A stretch of DNA of 64,000 nucleotides, taken from positions 2,356,001 to 2,420,000 of the forward strand of contig AP026162.1 in assembly GCA_030295235.1 (NCBI GenBank), given 5' to 3'. Positions within the stretch are counted from its first letter, which is position 1. Every line of letters begins with the position of its first letter. This stretch comes from Fistulifera solaris. Taxonomy: Eukaryota; Bacillariophyta; Bacillariophyceae; Naviculales; Stauroneidaceae. The translations under genes and the position numbers were made by a program. The notes below the pieces were generated by a model that saw only the letters and a program-made list of their open reading frames with translations, was not told where the DNA came from and ran no database searches. This document shows positions 30,131 to 39,709 of the stretch, one piece after another.

Positions 30131-32247
30131 CTAAAAGGCACAACGCGCTTTCTTGAAAGCTTTCTTCACAGCGCAGGTGGAGCGTGAGAACCAGCTACCG
30201 TCTGCGGGGCATGCCATTTTCTTGGAGCAATCAGAGCCAGTATCATCGGGCGCATCCGTGCTGGCGCAGACTTCCTTTCCTTCGGCGTTGAAAAGATGGA
30301 GTTGCACGCGCCGCAGTAGTTGTCGATGCAGGAAACGTAGTCTTCGTCGCACGGATTGGCTTCGCAAGGAGCTTCGAAGCAGCGGACAAGTGGTTCATTG
30401 TTCGGGCAACTGCTGCCACAAATGGTTCTGCAGGTGCCTTTTCTGCTGCATTTCACGTAGCCGATACAGTCGAGCATTGGAAACATGTTGGATGGATTGA
30501 AGCAGTCGACATCCTCGTTACACGAGCCGAATTCAAGACATGTTCCAGCTGCACAGTATTCGCCATCGCTGCAATCCGCATCGGAGCCGCAAGTGCCATC
30601 GCTCACTGGAGTGTCTGGGTCTTCTACTGGAAAGCCAGGTGCATTTCCTGTTGGATCGATGCAGATCGCATTGCATCCACCACAATAGTAGTCGACACAA
30701 ACAGAGGGAGCCAGGCATGTCGTGGCAATGCAGGGTGGGAACTCGCATTCGGTGAAAGGCTCGCCTTTGGGACAGTCGCTGTTGCTGCATTCTCGGATGC
30801 ATTGGTTGTCCACACAATCAATGTATCCGACGCACCGGACCGTTCCGTATTCGTTGGAGGGGTTCAGGCAGTCGGTGAGGTCGCGGCACGTTCCGTGGTC
30901 TCGACAGACTCCACCGGCACAGAATTGATCAACGCAATCGTCATCGCTCGAGCAAGTCTGTTCAGGAGATACTCCCGTACTGTCGTCCGGGCCGCAAACC
31001 TGACGCCCCGCCGGATCGAAATAAAGAGGAGAGCATCCATCACAGTCATTCAAAACACAGCGAGCTTCGTCACCACATTCTTTCGGATCACATGTGGCTT
31101 CACCGCATGGAACTGGATCGCCACCATTCTCAGGGCACTCGCCGCCACAGACACGGCCGCAGAACCCTTCTTGGCAAAGAACAGGACCCGTGCAGAAGAT
31201 GGTGCTGTAGATGTTGGACGGGTTATAGCAGTCGAAGTCAGACGAACAAGCGCCGAAATTGCGACATTCACCCTGGGAGCAGTACTGGTCAGTGGTGTTA
31301 CAATCTGAATCGAATTCACACAAAGTAGTCTCTGATTCAGGCAGTTCCAAAAGCGAGGGCTCGGGCGTACTGCCATCAATCATAAAGCCGGGTACGTCTC
31401 CAGTAGGATCGAAGCAGAGGGCATGGCATCCACCACAAACGTAGTCCACACACATAGCGGGAGCCATGCAAGTCGTGGCTATACAGGGTGGGAACTCGCA
31501 TTCGGCAAGAGGCTGATCCTCAGGGCATTCACTGTCACTGCATTGTCGAGTGCACTGGTTGTCGACACAGTCAATGTAGCCAACGCAAAGAATCGTGTTG
31601 TACTCGTTCGAAGGATTCAAGCAATCAACCAAGTCGCGGCACGTTCCATGATCTTGACAGACCCCACCGGCGCAGAACTGGTCCGTGCAATCATCGTCAC
31701 TTGAGCATGTCCCCTGAGGCTCAGGGACTTCTTCCGTCCTTTCGTCTTCCGGGGGCGTGGGTTCACCCGAACCGTCACCGTCGACCGAGCCGCAAGCAAG
31801 GTCTCCTTTGGGATCGAAAAAGAGAGCATTGCATCCTCCACAGTAATAGTCGACACAGGTAGTCGGAGAAATGCAGGTCGAGACTGAGCACGGTGATGCC
31901 GCGCAGCGGACGGATGGCTCGCCGCCAGGGCATATGTCGGGGCCACAAATGGTAGTGCATTGGTTATCCACACAGTCCGTGTAACCAAGGCAGAGAATGG
32001 AGTTGTACATGTTCGAAGGATTTAAACAGTCAGATAGAGAGCGGCAAAACCCAAACTCCTGGCACAGTCCACCAGAGCAATACTGCGAATCAGCCTGACA
32101 GTCATCGTCCGAGGCACATTCCAAGGCCAGGGAAATCTCCTGCAGTTTTTTCTTATCCTTGTTATTCTTCTTCTTGTCCTTCGACTTGGCATCGCACGAT
32201 GCCGAGAGCAAGAGAGAGGCGACAAAGAGACGAAGAAGGATGTTCAT
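30131..32247 (-). CDS. Secreted five-module cysteine-rich protein (A-A-B-A-B), frame broken near the 3' end
   Basis: Largest member of the family, about 705 residues, ATG at 32247. Signal peptide MNILLRLFVASLLLSASCDA, then a Lys-rich stretch (21-34). Modules: A1 44-152, A2 180-284, B1 310-418, A3 431-535, B2 552-664, then a tail ending GSWFSRSTC..VKKAFKKARCAF. A modules share DCLNPSN, DCVDNQC and CVDYYCGGC; B modules share DC(F/Y)NPSN. A2 and A3 are nearly the same, so the A-B pair was duplicated internally. Acidic Pro-rich linkers separate modules. The run TTTT (plus strand AAAA 30291-30294) is one base short, moving the last ~50 residues to another frame. Signal peptide and even cysteine spacing point to an extracellular disulfide-rich protein. 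Function unknown. Confidence 0.85.
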
Positions 32248-32402
32248 GGTAGATGTTTATTGTAGTGCTTTGCTTTCTTATTATTTGGTAAAGTGAAGGT
32301 ATTCGTAAATTTTGTGAGAACTACAAAACAGCGACACCTTCGCTTTCGCTTCGACCTTATTGGCAGTCGATCGTGTGAATCTCTAATTACATCTAGCAAG
32401 AT

Positions 32403-32427
32403 TCAAACGTGCACCGTTATTCGGAAG
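32403..32427 (-). promoter_or_regulatory. Shared upstream motif of the cysteine-rich genes, copy 3
   Basis: TCAAACGTGCAC, a 6-bp gap, then TCGGAAG on the plus strand, 156-180 bp before the ATG at 32247. It matches copies 1 and 2. Confidence 0.55.
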
Positions 32428-32813
32428 TAGAATATTATTGAGAAGAAGAACGAAGTCCGTCTCTACTTTTTCACACACAGTAGACCATGACAATGACTCA
32501 CTTGATTTCTGAACATCGATCCACACTTAGTATGGGCCCCTATAACCTTAGTCGTTCCTTAAACACAAAACCACAAGACACAGGACATCGTTGTTCGGAG
32601 CGCGCGGAGCATTTCAAGATTCATTCAGCTCATTATCATTTCTCTAGCTACTCCAGCTCCAGCTCTCTAGAAAATAGGGAGATAGACCAGCTAAAAGATT
32701 AGAGATTAGAGACCCCTCTAAGAATGACATACGTAAAAAAAGAATGTCTCACTCTCTCTCTAGATTCTAGATAGTACTAAACTATCTTGTCGCCGGTCGC
32801 TGGCAAGCCAGGT

Positions 32814-33840
32814 GTGCACGTTTCGTCGCCACAGTCGCACTATGTTTTCAAGAAGGTGATATCTTGTTACTTGTTACTCCGTGTGATGTAAGTCGCGCGC
32901 CTTTCCTTTGTTTTATGATATTTTGGCTTTTGTCATCAGCGGCGCGGCGGCTACTGTTTGCTGGAGATCCGCCGGCTGGCTAGGAGTCGTCTAAGAAAGT
33001 TTGACGTGCACGTTTCGATATCACGTTTGCATTTCTTTCTCACCGCTTGATTTGTAATTTGAGTGCCCGTTCAGTCGTTTCTTTGTTTCACTGCCTAATT
33101 TAGTCCCTTGATCCTGTAAAACGGCTACTGTGTGACAGCACTCCATACTTGATCTCAATCGGAAGCTCGGCGCGGTGTGCACGTTTCGTCGCCAGACTCA
33201 CACTTGCCCTGCTTCTTGATTGCTGTTCTTCCAGGCAAGCCATTCTTCGCTCCGTTCGTGTCTTTAATTCTGGATCGTGAGCGACGCCGAACAAATAATA
33301 GCCTGTCTGTCAAGTGTCGAGCAAGCGCACGTTTCGCACTTCTCGACCATTTGAGTGTGGATTGCCGGTCTTGTTGTTCTCCGATCGCTGATCATACAGA
33401 AACGACTGCATATCTTGCAAGACATCCTGCTCGATTAACTATTTTGTTGTGCACGTTTCGTCACCACACAGCCGAGATGCGTGCGATGTTCTTCTTTCGA
33501 TAAAAAAAACCATGTTCTTGCATCCGGTCACGCTTCCAAGCATCTTTTTAAGCCCGCTTAAGTATCCCTTTTGTTTAGTATGCAGTTCAGTTATTCCTTG
33601 TATGCAACAAACAACCAAACACAATTGTGTTCAATTGATGGCCGGCCATCGTCGTCCCGATTTTGACGCAATGAGATATTTTTTGCGCGTTTCTTTCGAT
33701 CGACCATCGGACGTCGGACAAACTGCTACTCCTTAGAACAGAAAAAAAGTCAAGCCAACACGTAGTAAAATAGTCAATTTTCACTGTTTAGTGTTATGTA
33801 GAATCCTTTTGTTTTTTAAGTACACGGTGCACGTTTCAAC
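32814..33840 (+). repeat. Dispersed GTGCACGTTTCG repeat, six copies
   Basis: Copies at 32814, 33006, 33177, 33325 (GCGCACGTTTCG), 33449 and 33827 (ending CAAC), all in the same orientation. Three copies extend further: GTGCACGTTTCGTCGCCA at 32814 and 33177, and GTGCACGTTTCGTCACCA at 33449. The core GCACGTTT equals the reverse complement of the motif upstream of the three cysteine-rich genes. Six copies in 1 kb is far more than expected by chance for a 12-mer. Confidence 0.7.
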
Positions 33841-34042
33841 GTCGTACCGTGTACCGCCTCCCAAATAATCCTCAACCCTTGCAGGAATAATGGGTGGATC
33901 CGATCTGTCGCGCGCCGCAGCTGCAACAATGACAAAATGACGACCATGACGTCGCTCCAAAATCAGGAAAAACACATAATACAAACCTATCCTCTGAAAC
34001 AACTTCTAATCGTGTCAACTTTATTAGTGGCACGCTAATAAT

Positions 34043-35764
34043 ATGAACAAGTCTTCCTTATCGTTCGCCGATGACTGGCCGGTGCAAGCCGACGATCCTC
34101 TCGAGATGGCTTTGGATCAACCTTTTTGCCGACCCACGATGCACTCAAAACGTGTTCCGGAAGCGACATTCATCTCGTCAAGGGTGCTTCGAATCCTTCC
34201 AATCGATGTTTGGCCATTTTACCCGGTTTGCTCGCCTTGCATCCGCCCAGCAACCCGAAAACTACGAGTAATAACGATCATCCTGACACATCCGAAAAAG
34301 ACACTGATGCGAAAACAGCCACCAAACCCGAAGCCATTGCTTTGGGCGAAATGACAGGTTTACTATCGACCGAAACGCCGATGCTGCGAATGGGTTGTAT
34401 GGAACTGCAGGGACAACGCGTGCGGACGTCTTCCAAATTTTTGGTACTGACCTTTCAGCCCAAAAAGAAACGAGTGATTTGCAAGCATATTTTTGATTCC
34501 GTCGTTCTGTTTGGCCAAGCACAAATCAAAGAGGCGCCCCTGGAAGCACCCGAAATACCGCAGCCCTGGGTCCATTACGGTGGATCCGCTCGGGCGGGGA
34601 CCTCGAATGTATCGTGCCGTTTGCCGAGCGTGTCGAAGGCAGCCGCTGTCAAACCCCGTTTGGATCCCATCCAATCGATCACACCCAAAGTACTCGAAAA
34701 GAGAAACAGAATAACGATTCGGATGACGATGATGATTCCGAAAGTGACGGTAGTATTTTGAAGGATGCGAAAGACGAAGACGATTTCCACATGGACATAA
34801 TGCCTTCCTCGTTGGGGCGCCGAGCAAGTTCGCAACGGAAAGTCAAAGCACCTGTCAAGTATTTAGAACGAGAACTGGAATCCAGTGAAAGTGAGAGCGA
34901 AGAAGAAACGCCCGTGAAACGAGCCCCCCGGGCTAGTAAGAAAACCACCGAGTCGATGGCTGAGAAGGACGACGATGTGGTTGTTGTTCCACCGAATAGT
35001 CAGCCATCTTCAACGCCAGCTTCCCGATATCGCGCCAAGGCATCTTCTAATAGATCATCTAGTGATAGTGAAGACGATTATGGTCCCTTGAAACGAGCCG
35101 CTCGAGCTAAGAAGACCTCGGATGGGAAGGTGGATAGAAACGCAGAGAAGGATGTTGTTGTCGTCGTTGAACCACGGCCTTCCTCGACGCGGGCAGCCTC
35201 CCAGCGCCCATCTGTTGCGAAATCAGGTGATAAGATAAACGATAAATCGAAGGCAGCGAGTTCGAAAAAGATTACCGACGAATCATCGGACAAGGAGGAC
35301 GTCGTCGAGGTACTGTCAAGTAATCCGTCAGCCCGCTCCGCGCCCCGCGAAAGCAAAATGCAGCTGACGCTGTTCGAAAGCAAAAGGAAGAATCTAAGGA
35401 TGAGGTTGTTGTAATGGATACTGATAAGTCTACTCGATCTCCACGCAAACGAAAGTCACCACCGGTTACACAATCCCAAGATGACATCGTTGACTTGGAG
35501 AATGATCCAAGCGTAGCAGAGGACAGTGATGACGATTTCGAAGCTCCGATGAAATCAAGTTTGGCAAGAAAGAGCAAAAGCGTGCCTGACTTTAAGGCAC
35601 CGCCAGCGAAACGTCCACGGGCCTCTCCAGGCGTCATGGACTCCTTGGCCTCAACTTCTACGACGCCGACTCGACGTCGTCGACGTACTGGAACTACACC
35701 ATCCCCGTCCAAAAAGGCCGTCTCAACCACTTTCTTTCAATCTTCGAATGACTTTTCATTCTAA
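34043..35764 (+). CDS. RHL1-like nuclear protein (topoisomerase VI complex candidate), frame broken
   Basis: About 574 residues. Start ATG at 34043 (MNKSSLSFADDWPVQ). Three one-base losses break it: TTTTT 34123-34127, GGGG 34596-34599 and AAAA 35382-35385. The N-terminal ~200 residues contain NRCLAILPGLLALHP, GEMTGLLSTETPMLRM and LVLTFQPKKKRVICKHIFDSVVLFG. These follow the same order as plant ROOT HAIRLESS 1, a DNA-binding subunit of the topoisomerase VI complex. The long C-terminal region is acidic and Ser/Lys-rich, repeatedly (K/R)RA(P/A)RA(S/K)KK, typical of nuclear disordered tails. It ends AVSTTFFQSSNDFSF, where TTFF resembles a minimal PCNA-binding motif. RHL1 identity is inferred from motif order, not a search. 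Confidence 0.62.
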
Positions 35765-36072
35765 TGTTGTAAACGTCTATATTTGAACAGTGTGGTCAAC
35801 GCTTGTCGCAGCAAATGGCGCCGCACTGACTATCTTCTTACCTTTGTCGAGCGTCCCTGCAATCGAGCTAGATGTGGCTGGAATTGCCTCTCGTCATGGC
35901 TGTTTAACAAATGAATTGACGAAACAATTCTAACTAATTTTTGTATCGATGTTCATCGCATACATTAATGTTTACATTACTAACGCTACATATTTGCATT
36001 CTTTGAATCTTATCATTTCCTCTATGATTACATTGATTCGGCCGCCTGTTCTCCTTGTTCGTACTCCTGCAA
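35765..36072. other. Convergent intergenic region
   Basis: 308 bp of 3' flanks; nothing recognised. Confidence 0.4.
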
Positions 36073-37236
36073 TCATGACGAGAGGAGAGACGGACTGTGC
36101 GTCACAGTTAAAGCCGAGCAATTGACAAAGTCGTGCAACAAAGGTGTGTAGCCCGTCAACCAACTTTGTGTCGCCTCCACTTGTTCCGGTCCGTAGGCTT
36201 GTAAGAATTGGGATTGTTTCGAAGTAGTGACGACGCCTTTGTGGAACGTTTGTGCGGCCCGGTGCAATTGACGAAAATCCGTCGGAAACAGTATATCACA
36301 GTGTTGATCGGCGTTGGGCGTTAAATAGCAAAGATGATCCCGATCGTTCATGTCGGTAATGATGGGCTCACCCGGAGCCCAAGTCGAGTGACGATGGTGA
36401 CTGTACAATCGATTGGGTTCGGGCAAATGATCAAAATCCATAATTAGCAATTGAGTAGCCGATGGATGTTCCAGAATCTGCTGCAATAAACGGAAGGCCA
36501 CGGCGGGGAACCATGTGACCGGTCTTCGGTGATGCCCGACGAACTGTGACACCATTTGCTGCAGTAAGGGATCCGTAAGAGGGACAAAAACTTCGTGCCG
36601 TGTTCCGTCTGCCATAGCATGGACTTCAGCTTGTTCGATGCTCTGTGAACCGGGTCGGAAGCGAATTTTGTCGTGCGGAAGGTTGTCGAGTACTTCCAGT
36701 GCTAATACAAACGTGGTAGTATCTGCTGTTACATCCGGAATCAACGCGGAGTTCTGCTCATTGGGCTGCTCGGCTACCTGCAATAGGTCCAGTTGACGAA
36801 AATTCATCTTGTCGTGATGCTCCTTCGCTACCGTTTCTTGTTGAAGTTCCAGCAACGTTGGAGAACTATCCACTAGTGTATATTGTATCAGTCGATCATA
36901 CACGTCCGGTGATCGTCGTTGCAGCGCTTGCAAAACGCCATTCGCATTCGTACCTCGACCTCCGCCCAGTTCGACAATTTGTAGCTTCTCAAAAGTCCCT
37001 GTATGATGCGCAATGAAATGAGCGATCGTATTCGAAAAGTACGGCTGAAAGAGTTCGACGGGTGTCAGCCATTGTCCAGCTGTTTGTCGATACAATCTTT
37101 GGTAGACATTCTGCCAATGCCATTCGCCCCAGAGGGATCGAAAATCAATGCGACGACTCGCCGCACCGACGACAGCCGCGGACGGTTGTGCGTAATACGC
37201 GGCCAGCTTTTCGGCAATGTAGTGTCGCACGAGCAT
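36073..37236 (-). CDS. MidA/NDUFAF7-type SAM-dependent methyltransferase (DUF185)
   Basis: 387 residues, single exon, ATG at 37236, with an in-frame stop just upstream. The SAM-binding loop is QIVELGGGRGTNANGVLQAL and the acidic strand-2 segment is QYTLVDSSPTLLELQQ. Later motifs include FVLALEVLDNLPHDKI and LLIMDFDHLP. The family includes mitochondrial NDUFAF7, which dimethylates an arginine of complex I subunit NDUFS2 during assembly. A clear presequence is not visible. The usual N-terminal segment of the family seems shortened, so an upstream exon cannot be excluded. No frameshift. Confidence 0.85.
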   Translation of the reverse strand: MLVRHYIAEKLAAYYAQPSAAVVGAASRRIDFRSLWGEWHWQNVYQRLYRQTAGQWLTPVELFQPYFSNTIAHFIAHHTGTFEKLQIVELGGGRGTNANGVLQALQRRSPDVYDRLIQYTLVDSSPTLLELQQETVAKEHHDKMNFRQLDLLQVAEQPNEQNSALIPDVTADTTTFVLALEVLDNLPHDKIRFRPGSQSIEQAEVHAMADGTRHEVFVPLTDPLLQQMVSQFVGHHRRPVTWFPAVAFRLLQQILEHPSATQLLIMDFDHLPEPNRLYSHHRHSTWAPGEPIITDMNDRDHLCYLTPNADQHCDILFPTDFRQLHRAAQTFHKGVVTTSKQSQFLQAYGPEQVEATQSWLTGYTPLLHDFVNCSALTVTHSPSLLSS

Positions 37237-38097
37237 GGTGTCTGTGTTTCCTATGAGTTATGGCGAGTCAACATGGTGAATAAAAGTATCATTGATTCGT
37301 CTAACTAGGCGCGTAATATTTGCCTTTGTTTATTGATGGCAAATACCGGTAAAAATAATAAATGGGGTGCGGATAGCAGCATTATGCGTAATGTCGCATT
37401 ACTACTCGAAGGACTATAAACAAAAAGAAGACGACTTTTCTCAACGACTTAATTGACTTTCAGTCCCGAAGTATTCTACTTTTATGAATCATAAAAACTT
37501 TCCTTGTCTAATGCTCTGCTTTTACGTGCCACTTTAGGTCCTCTGTTCATAATGATGAAAATAAATAACATTTGAGGCCTCCATACTGTGACTTTCGTTG
37601 TTTCGATGAAATGAAGGAAAATAATTGGCTTCAGTCACGTATATACTATGATATTAACTGTCGGACGAATTGCTGATTCAGTCCCGGAACAAACTGGAGC
37701 AAAATAGTGCGGGCGCGAGAACATTCTTTTTTGTCTGTTTGTTGTAAGGTTTGTTGATGCGACGGTTGTAATACTCTTTTCAACCTATTACCGAAACTTA
37801 TTGAGGAAAATGATTTTCGTGGATTCGCTTATAGAGCTCCTTACATCGGCAAATGTCGAATGACTGCTTTGCGGAACGGGGACCGACCGTGTAAAAGGAA
37901 TGACGGTGCGGATTTTTCAGGGACCAATGCAACACACTTTTTGAGAAAGGTCACCTTTCCTTCACCGAACAAAAGTGGATGTTCGGTTCTCTCAAAGAAC
38001 TACAAAATTCTTCGCCGGAAAAGATTCGTTGAATGCGAATATCGTTTGCGGTATCTTTCTAATTATCTTGTCGACAATTTACGAATAAAGACTCAAG
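37237..38097. other. Divergent promoter region
   Basis: 861 bp between the MidA-like and RZ-finger genes. AT-rich, with no recognisable coding content. Confidence 0.45.
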
Positions 38098-38712
38098 ATG
38101 GAGTCTGTTGACACTCTTCATCAGAAAGGAAGACTTTACTGTCGTCAAATTGAAAAGTATTTGGAAAGCACCAGTGCGAACAACGATGACTTTGATCTTG
38201 GGGAGTGTCTGGAGAAGACCAAGAAAACGTTTCAACGAGGTATCGGCATGGCGTTTGAACAAGGATGCACATACTCGGGGGCAAATTTACGCCTGTCCTA
38301 TGCTTCTCTCCTTACTCGGGTGTGCAAGTCGGGACGCATATCCTCGGACGCGTATCAGGAGGAAGGATTGTCGATGCTGAACTGGATCATTACGCACGAA
38401 GGCGCAGTAGGACAAGACGTCGTAGCCAGGGCTCGCGCTGAAAAGCTGCAACTGGAAAATGCTGACCTTGTGCAGATTGTTCAGGCGATGAAGGTTGTTA
38501 CGGGATACGATTACGGCGGGCATTGGTCGGATCATTGGTACGAATGCCCCAATGGGCATCCGTATTTCATCGGCGAGTGCGGACGTGCTGCTTTTGAGTC
38601 GAACTGCATCGAGTGTGGGGCGCGGATCGGAGGACTTGGGCATAACCTACTTGAGACGAATCGCCCAGCGAACAGTTTAATATCCCGTGCTCGGGCCTCG
38701 ATTCCCAATTAG
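38098..38712 (+). CDS. Stand-alone RZ-type zinc-finger protein, paralogue of the ZNFX1 C-terminus
   Basis: 204 residues, single exon, ATG at 38098. An alpha-helical N-terminal part (KTFQRGIGMAFEQG, GANLRLSYASLLTRV, LNWIITHEG) leads to the RZ finger WYECPNGHPYFIGECGRAAF, with cysteine pairs completed by SNCIECGARIGG. The whole protein aligns with the last ~200 residues of the helicase gene ending at 45314 (GATLRLAFASLLCGV, DGWIV-type helix, WFECPNGHPYFIGNCGGAMQ). It is therefore a helicase-free duplicate of that C-terminus, 1 kb upstream in the same orientation. RZ fingers occur in ZNFX1 and RNF213, where they act in RNA sensing or ubiquitin transfer. Confidence 0.85.
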   Translation: MESVDTLHQKGRLYCRQIEKYLESTSANNDDFDLGECLEKTKKTFQRGIGMAFEQGCTYSGANLRLSYASLLTRVCKSGRISSDAYQEEGLSMLNWIITHEGAVGQDVVARARAEKLQLENADLVQIVQAMKVVTGYDYGGHWSDHWYECPNGHPYFIGECGRAAFESNCIECGARIGGLGHNLLETNRPANSLISRARASIPN

Positions 38713-39709
38713 TACGGAGTAGTTAACTGTGATGTTGATGGTATTCTACTTGATATTGTTCATTTGTAAAACGTCGTTTAACTCCAAAATAGAAGTAGTT
38801 TCATCAGAGTACGGTAATCTTTCGGGAGGTTGTCCGCTTATTAGAGAAACTCAAAGGACAGAGACTACCTTAGCTGAGATTCTAGGTTGATTATTATTTG
38901 AGTACCGATACGATACGAATGGCTTTGCGTTGCTTTGCGACTTTGCGACGCGAATGAATAAAACGCGAGACGCAAATAATGTAAATGAAGTCTTGATGTT
39001 GTGTTTCATAGTCTATATATTTTTAGCTGTATTCCCGATTCGAGCTGTTGACGTTGAATGAATAGCTCGATTTTTCGAAAGACTTAATTCGTTCTAATTG
39101 CCTATCTTCGCAGTGCAAAGAGAGCGTTTTTTATACGAGCCAATCTGAATCAGCCTAGCTTTCGTTGTTGTCTGTTCGGTTGGCAATCTAGGCAGGAAGC
39201 GAGTGACGCGAACATGAACCACGCCAGAACACACATAAAATAATGAGTACAGTTCGCACAAAAACGTTCGGCAAATTTTCGTGGACCAATCAGAAGTGAA
39301 CAAATGATATGCTGAAAGATCTTCACCTAAAAACTACACGGAGCATTCGGGGCCAGCAAGATCTTTTCTCTTTTTCGCCAAGATGTAAAGGCGACCGACG
39401 TACTCGGCACGTTGAACGCTCTGCCGCATATTCATTTCATTCGGATTTCGTTTCAATGAAATCTCAAAGGAGACAGCAACGCACGAAAAAACGTGTCTAA
39501 ATCGAGTCTACGCTATCTCATTACAAAGCTTAATTGGGCTCTCTGGCACGAGTCTATCCAATCTTTTCAGTCAAAGAGTAAACAAGGTAAACAGCTGAGC
39601 CGTCTCACGTTTGGTTTCGATTCGTGGTGGAACTGAGCTCAGTTTTCTTTTTCCACTCTTGCTCAGCATTCCATCTGCGAAGAAGCGTCCACTGACGGCG
39701 AAGGACGCC
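38713..39709. other. Intergenic region
   Basis: 997 bp between the RZ-finger gene and the helicase. No helicase remnant found upstream of or inside it; no other feature. Confidence 0.45.

Larger units (their letters stand above)
32248..34042. other. Gene-poor interval with repeated GTGCACGTTTCG motifs
   Basis: 1.8 kb with no supported gene. Six GTGCACGTTTCG-like sites lie between 32814 and 33840. The left part is rich in CTAGA/AGAG short repeats (32640-32780). Confidence 0.55.
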
